Origin: Proteles cristata cristata
Taxonomy: Eukaryota > Chordata > Mammalia > Carnivora > Hyaenidae
Direction of reading: 5' to 3'
Assembly (NCBI GenBank): GCA_017311185.1
Contig: JAESUZ010003530.1
Span: forward strand, 744,001-808,000
Length of the DNA: 64,000 nucleotides
Made by a program: the position numbers and the translations under genes. The stretch's first letter is position 1; every line of letters begins with the position of its first letter. A model generated the notes under the pieces. It was not told the DNA's origin, searched no databases, and worked only from the letters and a program-made list of their open reading frames with translations. Shown piece by piece: positions 34,295-45,256 of the stretch.

Positions 34295-35420
34295 TATGTC
34301 CTTTTCTCTCTCCGGGGAGGAGATACAGAAAACAGCCCGATACACCCACTCAGTCTTCCTGGCTCTAAGGATGGAGCCCCTTTCCAGGGAGGGCTGCTGA
34401 GGTCACAGCCATCAGGGGCTCCTGGGGGCAGGACTGAGCTAGCCCCCTCCCCCGCATCTAGCCTGGGCCCCCGTGGGTTTATAGGACTCCCCGCTTCCCA
34501 GGAGGCACTTCTCTCCACGCCAAAGGCCTTGGCAATAAGCCAGAGGCAGATATATGAGGCACTCCAAGGAGGTTTTATTTCTGCTCTAACGATACAACTG
34601 AAACAGGGAGTGATTTATGGAGGGCGAGCGCTGGGGAGGGGACAGAGCAAATTCGCGCTTGGCAGCAGGCGGCCACAGGCAAGGGCAGTGCCAGCCCTCC
34701 GGACAGCCTGTCCGTGCCTCAGTTGTACCATCAGTAACGGTGCCAACAGGGAGCACCCAGAGGGAGGGGCCGACGCTTTGTCAACCACACGCCCCAGTTC
34801 CCAGCAGACAGTAGGCACTCATGTCAGGTGCCTGTTTTCTGGAAGGTGGGGTGAGGTGGTGGTGAGCAGAAGGCAAAGCCCCAAATCGGACGGGAGCGTT
34901 GGGAAGTCTGTTAATAGGCTTCAGGGGACAGGATTCACCTAGATTAAAAAGAAGACTTGTTCTGCAAAAATCAATTAAACAAAACAGGGGAATCTGACAA
35001 GCCCCCTGCCTCAGGGGTTTGAATCCAGTGAGATGCCCACAGTCTGCTCTCTGGGCCAGTGGGGTGTCCGCGTTCCTCCCTGGAAACACGCAGGTGCACT
35101 AAGGAGGAGACTGCTCCCTGGGTTCAGAGGATCTGAACCCCCAATGTTTGGCTGGGCATTTCATTTACCAACGACTCTGGGGTTTTTTGACAAAAGCACA
35201 TTTATCTCCAACAGCTGTCCACGGGCTGCCTCAGAAAGAAGACCCCGGTACTCAGCGGAGTGGAGAGATTTTCTGCTCACCTCCCCACTCAATGCTTGTG
35301 CAGGCACTGCCTGTGAGCATCACCCCACCTTGAAGACGGGCGGCTGGCCTCCTGGTCCCAGAGGAAGGGAAGAGAAAGGACACTGCTTGAGCACCCACTG
35401 TATGCCCTGGTCTTGTGCCT
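34295..35420. other. unique intronic sequence, nothing recognised
   Basis: Mixed GC-rich text without a recognisable gene or repeat. Confidence 0.4.
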
Positions 35421-35424
35421 GCCA

Positions 35425-35605
35425 TTCGTCTCTGGGTCCTGCCTCTGCTGCTACCTCTTGCTGTGTGACCCTGGACAAGTTGTGAACTTCTCTGTTTTCT
35501 CACTGGCCGTTGGGAGACCTTCATGAGTAAACGCACAAAGTGCTTACCACAACATTTGGGATACTGTAAACATTCAAGAAGCATTAGCTCTTATTATCTC
35601 GCTGC
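35425..35605 (+). mobile_element. MIR, plus
   Basis: 'gctgtgtgaccctggacaag' and a 3' part 'gatactgtaaacattcaaga'. Confidence 0.7.
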
Positions 35606-35649
35606 AAATAAAGTCCTGATATGTGTCCACTGCCTTGTTATCGTTCTGA

Positions 35650-35745
35650 TTAATACTGCTGGCTGCCAGCACAACTCCTGTGGGGGGTGATCCAACCCTC
35701 AAGTCACAGATAAGGAAACTGAGCCTCAGCGAGGTTGCACAGGGC
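35650..35745 (-). mobile_element. MIR fragment, minus
   Basis: 'aagtcacagataaggaaact' followed by 'gagcctcagcgaggttgcac'. Confidence 0.65.
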
Positions 35746-36610
35746 TGGAGGGGGGACTCGGACTGGGTGTGTCTGACTCCTTTGGAAGAATCTCATGGGG
35801 AAATGTCTGCCCCAGCAAGGTCTGACCAGGCTCCCCAGCACCACAGCCCTGAGAACTGAGGGCCGAAGGTCAAGAAAGGCATTAGCCTTCACCCAGGGGC
35901 ACATGCCCCCTTCCTGTAATACACTTCGGTTTGTCAGTGGCAGGTGTAGAACTCTGAGGCGGCTGATGTGGTTAGAGTTCTGGAAAGACGCTCTCTCCAT
36001 CTCAGCCTCCGAAAGGTCTGGGCTAGCTTTTCACAACGTTTCCCTGCCAGGGTTTTCGAGAAAAGCCCTGCGTATCAGGGGAAAGCGGAGGGGGAGGGTG
36101 TGTAGAGGAGGGAGGGACTGTCTTTCCTTCCAAAAGATGTGGGCAAAGAGCCCTGACAGAGAGGCTGAAGAAGAGGCCCGGAGGCAGGAAGACAGAGGTA
36201 CCAGCAAGCAGCCATTGGAGCCCATCATCTCCCACAAGTAGAGACTGTGGCACTTCACAGGTAAAATTCGTCTCCACCACTTTTAGGGGCATTGGGAAGT
36301 CATGATTCATCCACTTGAAACAGACGCACGTATGCTGTGTCATAAAGCAAATTTAGCCCACGCAATACTGCAGCAGACTCTGGTATGAGAAATACACGAA
36401 CAGCCATGGCTGGGAGAGTGCTAGGCATCTTGAGCTTCCTAGCAGCCAGGGTGTAAAGGCAAATGTGATGGGGCATGAAATCTTCCACCTCTGATGAAAT
36501 TGAAAACGCTCAGGAATGAGAGTTGATACGGGACTGGGTGTAGGCTCTGCAGCTTGCAGACCTTGTGACCTCAGGCAATACTCAAATCTCCCAATTCCTC
36601 AGTTTCCTTA
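35746..36610. other. unique intronic sequence
   Basis: Nothing recognised except a possible MIR remnant at 36530-36610 ('ccttgtgacctcaggcaat', 'cctcagtttccttactgta'). Confidence 0.4.
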
Positions 36611-36623
36611 CTGTAACAGTTTT

Positions 36624-36660
36624 CTTTTTTTTTTTTTTTTTAAATATTTTTATTTATTTC

Positions 36661-36702
<42 letters not shown>

Positions 36703-36860
36703 TGTGAGCAGGGGAGAGTCAGAGAGAGAGAGGGAGTCACAGACTGAAACAGGCTCCAGGCTCTGCACAGAGCCCGACACGGGGCTCGAACCCATGAACC
36801 GCGAGATCATGACCTAAGCGAAAGTAGGACGACCAACCGACTAAGCCACCCAGGCGCCCC
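36624..36860 (-). mobile_element. CanSINE, minus, with internal deletion and long (GA)n
   Basis: It has a T-run, a (GA)n run at 36664-36698 and head end 'gccacccaggcgcccc'. The body goes straight from 'caggctc' to 'tgcacagagcc', so about 15-20 bases are missing. Target duplications TGTAACAGTTT lie at 36612-36622 and 36861-36871. Confidence 0.93.
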
Positions 36861-37099
36861 TGTAACAGTTTCCTCTTAATCACACCTTTGTCATTTATGT
36901 CAAATAAGACAGGTATGTGGGGGTGCTCTGCAAATAATAAAATATCTCACGCCAATCTTACTACTGATTGTGAAGTAGTTATATTATTTCTTCAGAAGAA
37001 ATAAGCTTTTTTTCAGTGCCAGTTGTTTTTACGGTATAGTTTGTAAAACATTCCGTCACATGACTCCTTCTACAAGGGCCACTGGATAATGGAACGGAC

Positions 37100-37285
37100 A
37101 GCTGTAATGAGCACCATGTTTGAGCATCAGTTAGGTACCAGACATGTACTTACACCCGTTTGAGTTTGAATGAGTTAATAAGCAAAACCACTTAACTTCA
37201 TTTTGCCTTCACAGACATCCCAGATACGGGCACTATTCGTATTCCTAATTTTCTAGAAATGGAGGCACCGTGACATGGACCGGTC
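37100..37285 (-). mobile_element. MIR, minus, diverged
   Basis: 'catcagttaggtaccagaca', 'tgaatgagttaataagcaa' and 'attttctagaaatggaggca' keep the reverse MIR order. Confidence 0.5.
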
Positions 37286-37289
37286 ATAT

Positions 37290-37980
37290 TCTCTTCCCCA
37301 CGAATGCGGCGCTGGACCCATGCGGAAATGAAGGCTCTGGACTGAAGGCACTGTTTTGAGGTGGCTGTATGGAGTGTGTTTGTGGGGGGTGGCGGGGGGG
37401 TGGCGGGGCAGGCCGACAGAGACACAGAAGTAAGCAGCAGAGATTCAAGCGACCAGAGAGGGCGCTGTGGAGTCACAGCCCAGTCCTGAAGGGATGGGGG
37501 CGGGGGCCGGCACAAACCCAAAACCCTTTCTGCCCCAGGTTCATCCTTCAGCACCTTCCCTTTGTTTTCGCAGGACGGGACAGGTCCCTGCCCTCTACGA
37601 GCAAGAACGGATGGGTGGCAGATCCTGGGAAACAAGAGTGGCGGGGAGCCTCGGGGGGCAGGCGGCGGACGGTGCGCCAGATGGCACTGTTCCCCGTCCA
37701 CTGTGCTCCTCGACCCCCCGAAACGCTGCACCCACGAACCCAGGCTCATTCAGGGGGGGCAGGGGGAGACAGACGCCCGGTCTAGAACATGGATGGCCCT
37801 TTAAAAAAGCCCCAAAGCGAAGCGGCATCTGTAACTGTGCCCCACACTTCCTGTTTGTGTGAACTTGTTCTGTTTTTTTTTTCCAATTAGAGAGCTGCTC
37901 CCTGATGCTCTCCAAGTTTTTTTTTCTTTTTTAATTGAATAGCAAATCAAAAGGAGGGCAAAGGAAAGCTCGCGGTGTTC
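37290..37980. other. GC-rich intronic sequence with G-runs
   Basis: Several G-runs at 37381-37408. T-runs at 37873-37881 and 37917-37932. No gene is recognised. Confidence 0.4.
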
Positions 37981-38420
37981 TCCTCCCTCAAAGGCCAAGC
38001 ATCTGCTGGCTTTGTGCGGTCTTGGCTGCCGACCACGGCATTCCGGGCCGTTGGAGATGAATACCTGCGACACCTCGCCTTCGCGGGAAGTGGGTGTGAG
38101 GCTGCCGCGGCCCTGGGGAGACCCCGGGGTGAATGTGGCTGCGGGCCTGCCTGGCAAGGGGCCTTGCAGGACGAGGGTCTGGAAGGGGGGCTGCACGGCC
38201 GCCCAGAGGGGACAAGGGACACACAACCAGAGGCGCACACACCTCCCAAATAAAGGGCAGTGACGGTTGCCCAAGTCCCCGGAAACCGGGGTGAAGCGTC
38301 CGTCCCACTTTGGTGTCACGAATCCCGGCTGTCCCCCCGCTGTTGGGGGAACACGGGAAAGCTTACTGAAGCTTCCTCGTCTGCGGCACGGGGAGTGCAC
38401 GGCACCCACCACGTGGGGCT
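37981..38420. promoter_or_regulatory. CpG-dense block, candidate regulatory region
   Basis: By hand count there are about 30 CpG dinucleotides in 440 bases, near what base composition alone would give, while most of the intron is CpG-poor. Part of 38340-38480 may overlap an old MIR. Whether it is an enhancer, an alternative promoter or just GC-rich DNA cannot be told from sequence. Confidence 0.4.
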
Positions 38421-39186
38421 GTGGAAGAAAACCAGATCGTGTGGGTAAAATGCTCGGCACACAGTGGGCCCTCGAGAAGTGGGAGCCGTGCTCAGTATCC
38501 AGCCGGTCCTGCCTGCCCCCCTGGGCATGTTTCAGGAGGAAGCGGGTGTCTTGGGGCCCTTGATGCCTCCAGCAACGTTTACCGAACCAGAAAAGTCTAC
38601 TCATCCGAATTACAAAAAGCAACATGTTTACAAGGCGTGTAGAAAAGCCTGGAAGGCAGCAAAGATCTGGAGAGAAGGGTTTATTCCAGAGGTTAGGGAG
38701 CAGGGAGCAATTCCTAAACCATTTTCACTTTGGTTCCAGGAAGTGGACGCAAGGCAAAGGCAAAGCTGTGAGCCGGACAGCTGGACAGCCAGACAGCCGT
38801 GCAGGAAGTGGCTCAGGCCCCAGGGCTTGTGGGGCTCCCAGAGGAAGGGGAGCCTGTGAGTCCCCTCCAGCCACTCCCTCCCCGAGCACCTCCAGGTACC
38901 GGCCACCTCCCCGGGCCTGCTGGCCACTCGGCCCGCCTTCTTTCTGGAGAACACTCTAAATGAGAAGTCCTAGCTAAAAAGGGGGTGTTTATAACTTGAA
39001 AAGTGCTGATATGCCAACTAGTCATTTGCCCTGAAGTAGGCATTAGCTAGAGCAGCATTTCTTGGAATTAAAAAAGGACTATGAATAGACTCTTATGCTA
39101 GGTCTGCAGTCAGGGGCCTCCAATTAATGGCAGGAAGCCTGCGTTCCTGTCGGATGGGAGCCAGCATCACGTGCGCGTGCGTACAG

Positions 39187-39187
<1 letters not shown>
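38421..39187. other. unique intronic sequence, nothing recognised
   Basis: No gene or repeat recognised. Confidence 0.4.

Positions 39188-39237
<50 letters not shown>
39188..39237. repeat. (GT)n microsatellite
   Basis: About 24 uninterrupted GT units, followed by a GA-rich stretch to about 39270. Confidence 0.97.
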
Positions 39238-39242
<5 letters not shown>

Positions 39243-39749
39243 GAGAGAAAGAGAGATACAGAGAGGAGAGGGAGCAAATGAATGAATGGTGAATAAGGGG
39301 ACAGTGGATGGATGTACTTGAAGGTACACTAAGAATAATGGCCAGCCTGTTGTCTTCCAGAACAAATGCAATGGGCTACTTTGAATCTCAAGCTGTCACT
39401 TAGAGATGCCGCGGATGGCCTAGAAGGCAGTGCATTGGTGCGGGGGGGTGTCTGGCACCAGGGTTCCCTTGTTTGGGAGCCACTGCAGCCAAGTCCAAGT
39501 CGGCCCCGAGTGAGGCAGGACGGCCGAGGAGGCCAGAGTCGGAGCCGCTCCCACTGTGTACCCTCGACCTCGGTGGATGAGGACTGTGACGGTGTTTAGC
39601 ATTTGCTTTCACACTTGGCCTCTGCAAATCAGCCAGAGCCAGCGTCAGACACCTGCTTAAAATGGGGACTTGCCATCCTCAAGGCCAGAGGGACATCTTC
39701 TCTGAGACCTTCCCCATTCCCTGTCATTTTGGATGCAGCATAGAACATG

Positions 39750-39965
39750 TCAAAAAGACTGCCTGCATCCTGAATCCGGTCCATCGCCTCACAGCTCTGT
39801 GACTTTGGGCACATCACCCCAACACTGTGCCTCAGTGCCCTCGTCTGTAAAATGGGAATGATAACCGGTGCCTTACCACCTCCCTCATGAGTCCTTGTGA
39901 AGGTCAACGAGTGGATAGATGTGAAGGGCTGGCACTGTGCCCTGCACACGGTTAGCTCCAGGAAA
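39750..39965 (+). mobile_element. MIR, plus
   Basis: 'agctctgtgactttgggcac', 'cctcgtctgtaaaatgggaa' and 'ctgtgccctgcacacggtta'. Confidence 0.78.
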
Positions 39966-40009
39966 CCTTTGTCTTACCATCCCCCATAAGGATCGGGTAA
40001 AGCTCAGGG

Positions 40010-40140
40010 TCCGTGCTGGTCCCTGAGCCCCATGGAGGCAGGGGGCCCGCCTGTCCTGTACACAGCTGCGTCCCTGGTACCGAGTGCCGGCTCTGACACA
40101 TGACAGGGTCTCAGAAAGCGTTTGCTGGAAGGGTAGACAG
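40010..40140 (+). mobile_element. L2 3' end, plus
   Basis: 'gagccccatggaggcagggg' and 'tgacagggtctcagaaagcg' follow L2 terminal text. Confidence 0.5.
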
Positions 40141-40244
40141 AGGTAAACATTACTGCCCCCCCACCCAAGGACAGGGGTCTCCAGATGCCACTGAGCCCTT
40201 TAGGGGGTCAAGGCCCAGAAGTCAATCCATAAGGAAACATCTGG

Positions 40245-40560
40245 GGCTGCTCTACTTTCCTATGGCTGCTGTAACAGATCACGACATGTTGAGTGGCTTA
40301 AAGCAGCATGAACTTACATTTTACAATTCTGGGGGGCAGAAGGGTGACAGGGGTCCCACTTGGCTGAAATCAAGGGGATTTGTGGTTACACTGGGCCCAC
40401 CCAGATAATCCAGGAAAATCATTCTTAATTAGATGATTAGCAACTTTAATTCTATCTGCCGCCTTAACTCCTTCCTCCTTTGCCAGTTAACAGAGCACAT
40501 TCCCAGGTCACAGGGATTAGGACGTGGACATCCCTGGGACCATTGTTCTGCCTGTCACAT
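40245..40560 (-). mobile_element. MaLR-type LTR-like remnant, minus
   Basis: 'atggctgctgtaacagatca', 'ctgggcccacccagataatc' and 'ggattaggacgtggacatcc' match this class of old LTR in reverse. No internal genes. Confidence 0.6.
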
Positions 40561-40658
40561 GGGCTTGCAGGCTGTTGGGAAACCTAATGCAGACACTCCC
40601 TATTTAACTGCTCCAAACTGTTTTTGGAGGGCAAACTTCTTAAAAAATTTTTTCTTCC

Positions 40659-40884
40659 GGGGCGCCCAGGTGGCTTAGTCAGTTAAGCGTCTGACTTTCG
40701 CTCAGGTCATGATCTCGCAGTTTGTGGGTTCGAGCCCTGCGTCGGGCTCTGTGCTGACTGCCAGCTCAGAGCCTGGAGCCTGTTTCAAAGTCTATGACTC
40801 CCTCTCTCTCTGACCCTCCCCTGTTCACGCTGTCTCTCTCTCTCTCTCTCTCTCCCCTAGAAATAAATAAAACATTAAAAAAAA
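40659..40884 (+). mobile_element. CanSINE, plus, young-looking
   Basis: Head 'ggggcgcccaggtggcttag', 'ctgactgccagctcagagcc' body, (CT)n, and tail 'aaataaataaaacattaaaa'. Flanks 40640-40658 (TTAAAAAATTTTTTCTTCC) and about 40885-40904 look like a target duplication whose right copy runs into TTCC repeats. Confidence 0.94.
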
Positions 40885-40896
40885 TTAAAAAAAATT

Positions 40897-40955
40897 TTCC
40901 TTCCTTCCTTCCTTCCTTCCTTCCTTCCTTCCTCCCTCCCTTCCTTCCTTCCTTC
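40897..40955. repeat. (TTCC)n tetranucleotide array
   Basis: About 14 units with a small CCTCCCTCCC interruption at 40931-40940. Confidence 0.97.
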
Positions 40956-40956
40956 T

Positions 40957-41041
40957 AGGGAATCTCTATACCCAATGTGGGGCTAGAACTCACAACCCCG
41001 GGGTCGAGTCCCATGCTCTACTGACTGAGGCAGCCAGATTC
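40957..41041 (-). mobile_element. old CanSINE fragment, minus
   Basis: 'gggaatctctatacccaatg', 'gggctagaactcacaacccc' and 'ctctactgactgaggcagcc' form a tRNA-like half only. Confidence 0.85.
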
Positions 41042-41179
41042 TCTAGAGTGGGCAACAGGTACCAGTAAAATGAGACTTAAAGTGTAAGAGCCCAGAATCA
41101 GAGTCAGGACATGTTCATGGAGCCCCTCCCCTCCGCTGGGGCAGGGCATTCACAGTATTCCTACCATTCACAGCCAGTC

Positions 41180-41410
41180 TCCTTGAGCGCTCACTTCCTG
41201 AAAGGCACTCTACCTGGCACAAGATGCCCACTCCCTCACTGAATCCTCACGACGACCCCCTGCAGTAGGTTCAGTTGTTACCCTCATTTGACAGATGAGA
41301 AAACTGTGGCACAGAGAGGCTTCATGACCTGCCCAGTGTCACAGAGCCCATCGGCGGCAGAACTGGGATTTGAACCTGGGCGTTCGGCCTCTAGAATCCT
41401 GCTCGTTTCT
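41180..41410 (-). mobile_element. MIR, minus, nearly full length
   Basis: 'ctgaatcctcacgacgaccc', 'atttgacagatgagaaaact' and 'ctgggatttgaacctgggcg' cover most of the 260-bp consensus. Confidence 0.85.
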
Positions 41411-41429
41411 GGTTTGCCCTCCTGGCTCT

Positions 41430-41570
41430 CTACCGTTCACACACATTCTCTCATTTCAGTTGCACAATTGCCTGATGAGGGCAGGGTTTCTCGTTAGCCC
41501 TCGTTGCTTAGATTAGGAAAGTGAGGCCAAGAATGGTCACTCGGCTGGCTCTGCATGACCCACCGCTCAC
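41430..41570 (-). mobile_element. MIR fragment, minus
   Basis: 'attctctcatttcagttgca' and 'gcttagattaggaaagtgag'. Confidence 0.5.
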
Positions 41571-41702
41571 CGCCCTGCTCAGGCTCTTTCTCTGCATCGG
41601 GCTGCCTCACTAGGCATTAGTGATGAAGCATTAATTTTAGAAAATGAATAGTTTCACAATAGACCCTGCCCCCTAGTCCCTTTCAGGAGTGTTGGCTGTT
41701 TT

Positions 41703-41943
41703 CTTTTTTTTTTTTTTTTTAAATTTTTAAATGTTTTATTTATTTCTGGGGGGGGAGAGCGAGAGCGAGCGAGCGAGCAGGGGAGGGTCAGAGAGAGAGG
41801 GAGTCACAGACTCTGAAACAGACTCCAGGCTCTGAGCTGGCAGTCAGCACAGAATCCGACGTGGGGCTCAAACCCGCGAACCACGAGATCATGACCTAAG
41901 CAAAAGTCAGATGCTTAACTGACTAAGCCACCCAGGCGCCCCA
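41703..41943 (-). mobile_element. CanSINE, minus, young-looking
   Basis: A long T-run at the left, a G-run plus a (GAGC)n stretch around 41752-41779, and head end 'ccacccaggcgcccc'. Its 15-bp target duplication AGTGTTGGCTGTTTT is perfect (41688-41702, 41944-41958). Confidence 0.97.
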
Positions 41944-41958
41944 AGTGTTGGCTGTTTT

Positions 41959-42850
41959 TAAAGCTTCCCCACCCCGCAAAGGTGAGTGATCACGGCTGTT
42001 TAGGAGGAGGCATGGAAGGGGCCTCCTATCTGCCACCCAGGCTTCCGTTGAGCCGGCTGCCTGACGATTGCAACAAACAGGCGGACGAGATGCCGGAATA
42101 GTACATGAAGCTGGCCTCCCGGGATCTCCTTAATGAAAACTGTCAGTCCTGTGGACGAGACACAGCCTCCTTACTATCCACGTCGAAATTAAACAAGACA
42201 AGGGAGGCTTTTTAGAAAAAAGGCACATATTACTGAAGGCTTGCAGAACGAGCCCCAGGAGGTAAGCGAAGGCAAGTCCCCTGGCTTTCTGGGGGTGCAG
42301 AGAACCCCAGGCACCATCAGATCCACTGGAGCCGGGGCGCTTGGGGCTGCACCTTTCTCCGGGCTTGGCAGGGACCCTGGGCCCGAGCCCGAGCTGAGCC
42401 GGCCGACAGTCAACAGGCCGTTATTGACTGTTCATTCTCTGTGAGCACAAGGCTGTCCATTTAAACGCTGATCCAATATTGCTGCATGTTGGATAAGCTC
42501 ATCGAGAATTCACAGGGTGATGCTCACTCAGCAAGAGACAGGCACGCCACACATGAGCTCATTTATTCCAGCAGCGGCCGCAATCCCGGACTAATTCATC
42601 CCCGAGCAATGTCCCCCAGGGCCGGGGGCAGTGAGCTGGCAAGGCTTCCTGTTGGGGGGGGAGGGGCTGGCATGTATGCAGGCGGCCGAGGGGCCTGGGT
42701 GTCCACACCCACAAAGTAAGGAGCAATAATAATACCTGCCTGAGGGGGACAGGGAGGACTGAGTGTTCCCCTTGGTGCCCGGCACCTAGTGACAGCGAGC
42801 TTAGTGTGAGCTGGGCTTATGTCACACAGTCTGACATCATCCCTGCCAGT
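41959..42850. other. unique intronic sequence
   Basis: GC-rich text with a G-run at 42654-42661. No gene or repeat recognised. Confidence 0.4.
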
Positions 42851-42854
42851 GATG

Positions 42855-42970
42855 GACAATGTGACTGTTCCTGTCTCCATTTTACAGATGAGGGGCTGGC
42901 ACTTGCCCACGGGTGCCCGGCAAGTCAAGAGCCTGGGCAGGATTCACACGCAGGACTCGAGACCAGGCTG
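42855..42970 (-). mobile_element. MIR fragment, minus
   Basis: 'gtctccattttacagatgag' followed by 'aggattcacacgcaggactc'. Confidence 0.6.
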
Positions 42971-43069
42971 TTCCTCTGGGTATGTCATACCCTCTGGGGT
43001 TTGTACCGGCTCAGCTTTTGAACACTGCGTCTCAAGTTCCAGTCCCTGGTCTTTGAAACCAAAAACACT

Positions 43070-43180
43070 CTAAGGGAGATACTATTATCACCCCCATTTT
43101 GCAGATGAGGAGACTGAGGCACAAGAGAGTCGGAGCGATGTGCCCGAGGGCAGAGCTGGGTGGTAGCAGGCATGCCTTAT
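43070..43180 (-). mobile_element. MIR fragment, minus
   Basis: 'tattatcacccccattttgc' followed by 'agatgaggagactgaggcac'. Confidence 0.75.
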
Positions 43181-43904
43181 ACCCTGCCATATGGAAAACA
43201 GAAGCTGTGCCAGGCTGTGACACAGAGGGGCAGTGCTCCCCTCCACCGCCAGAGCCCACTTTGGAAAGGACCCTCTGGACACTGTGCCTGGGTCGAAGTG
43301 AAATAGCACCGGTGGCTGGCAGAGCTCATCACCGTGTGTCACCACTGTCACCAAAGCAAAGCCCGATTCCTGACAGGTATCCTAGAGCCCTTTACCACCC
43401 ACCCGCTGGGCCCCTTGACCTCATCCAGACCCCACAGGTACAGGCAGGGAAAACAAGCTCAGTGCCCAACAGGGGGAACCGCCCAGAGCCCCACGGTAAC
43501 CCGGGGGCCCATGAGGCTGTGCACCCAGCTCGCATGGTCCCAGGTGGGGCCTTCACCCCCCTCCCCAAGCCTCTAACTGCTCTTCGTCCGGCATTTGTGG
43601 AGGAGGCTGCAGGAAGCCCCCCAAATAGGGGACTTGGGTCAGTTTGCTCACAGAGTGGGCCTCCCCTCAGCTGATCTCCCCGTGCTCCGTCCTTTGAGAA
43701 TATATACATCCCTGCCCTGGAAGCACCAGAGAGACCGAGGAGGGAGAGAGGCTCTGGCTAACCAGGATTCCTCCTGACCCGTAGTTCTGAGGGTCACCAG
43801 TGGGTCAGTGTAGACCTGCCCAGCTATCGTCACAATAGCTTTTCCACAGCGGAGCCTCCGGAATTCAGCGGCTCCAAGAGAGAGGTGGCTGTTTGGGCAA
43901 TGGG
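43181..43904. other. unique intronic sequence, nothing recognised
   Basis: No gene or repeat recognised. Confidence 0.4.
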
Positions 43905-44020
43905 ACCACACGGACCTGAATTTTTATCTCTGCTCTGCTACCTTCTAGCTGTGTGACCTTGGCATACAGTGCTCACAGAATGCCTTAACCATAGTGAATT
44001 CTCGATAGCGGTAGCTCCCA
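43905..44020 (+). mobile_element. MIR fragment, plus
   Basis: 'atctctgctctgctaccttc' and 'tagctgtgtgaccttggcat'. The following C-run (44027-44039) is not part of it. Confidence 0.7.
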
Positions 44021-44039
44021 GTGACTCCCCCCCCCCCCC

Positions 44040-44780
44040 AACAACTCCATCCTGACCCCGCCTGGCCCAACCTTGGTTCACCTGGACCCAATCAACACCC
44101 AGTCTCAGCTTCTCCCGAGAGAATGTTCCTTTCCTCCCTATATCTGGGGCCGCCCACCACCCCGCCCCTCCCATAAAGTGAACTCTTTGGGGTCAGGAAG
44201 CCCTAGGTCTCCAAGGAGGCTTCTGTGCGTAGTACCTTCTCAGCTTTCCTCGTGGGAGCGACACAGCGCAAGCCTTGAAGGTACTGAGCCTAAAGCAAAC
44301 TCAGAACCAAGCCACGTCAAGACTCATCGAAATCCTGTGTTTTAGTCATTTCCTTTCAAAGTCATTTTTTCTTTAAGTTTCCCAAAACATCCTTCATCTT
44401 CAAAGGGTCTGGCTGCCAATCGACTTTGCCCTCTGAAGTTCTTTTTCATTCACCCTCGCAGGCACTGCTCCAGAAACACCACTGCACACGGCGGAGACGA
44501 GAATGTGCCCCTCGCCTCCCCCTCCTTCCACCCCCCACCCCCCAGCTTGGACTCCATTATAAACTGGCTGACGCTGTCCTTGGGTCCTTCCCAAGATTAA
44601 CGGGAAAACCAATATGAAGGGCATTTGTAAAAAGTAAGCCACGCTATTTATTCACAGAGGAAGGAAGGGGGGATAATTTCTAGTGACGTTTTCTTCCATC
44701 TGCTTGTCACAGCTCTATCAGACGCCCCGGGGTACATGGCCCCACAAACAGATCAAAACTCCAGTCAAGGCTGCAGCCTT
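44040..44780. other. unique intronic sequence, nothing recognised
   Basis: Mixed sequence with a C-rich patch at 44518-44544. Confidence 0.4.
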
Positions 44781-44837
44781 GACTTTATTTTTCCCCCTTC
44801 TTTTTAAATTTTTATTTTGTATCTATTTAATTTTTTA

Positions 44838-45039
44838 AAAAATGTTTTTATTTTTGAGAGACAGAGACAGAATGTGAGCGGAGGAGGGGCAGAGAGAGAG
44901 AGAGAGAGATAATGAGAAATAGGCTCCAGGCTCTGAGCTGTCAGCACAGAGCCTGACATGGGGATTGAACTCACGGACTGTGAGATCATGACCTGAGTTG
45001 AAGTCAGATGCTTAACCGACTGAGCCACCCAGGCGCCCC
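44838..45039 (-). mobile_element. CanSINE, minus (first of a tandem pair)
   Basis: 'aatgtttttatttttgagag', 'ggctccaggctctgagctgt' and head end 'gccacccaggcgcccc'. It abuts the next SINE directly. Confidence 0.93.
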
Positions 45040-45256
45040 TTATTTATTTTTTAACACTTATTTATTTTTGAAAGAAAGAGAGACAGAGCAAGAGAGGGGG
45101 GAGGGGCAGAGAGAGAGGAAGACACAGAATCTGAGGCAGGCTCCAGGCTCTGAGTCTTCAGCACAGAGTCCGACACAGAGCTCCAACTCACGAGCTGTGA
45201 GATCATGACCATAGCCAAAGTTGTTTGCTTAACTGACTGAGCAACCCAGGCAACCT
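45040..45256 (-). mobile_element. CanSINE, minus (second of a tandem pair)
   Basis: 'cacttatttatttttgaaag', 'gaggcaggctccaggctctg' and a mutated head end 'gagcaacccaggcaacc'. It is more diverged, so older, than its neighbour. Confidence 0.92.

Noticed and set aside
37801..38625. 274-codon minus-strand open frame
   Set aside because: It spans a CpG-rich block, T-runs and probably part of a MIR. There is no domain and both strands are open, so composition explains it.
39678..39690. 13-base match to the microRNA miR-3922-5p as I recall it
   Set aside because: The human gene is believed to lie in CHST11, but the match stops after 13 bases and no complementary arm stands nearby, so chance is more likely.
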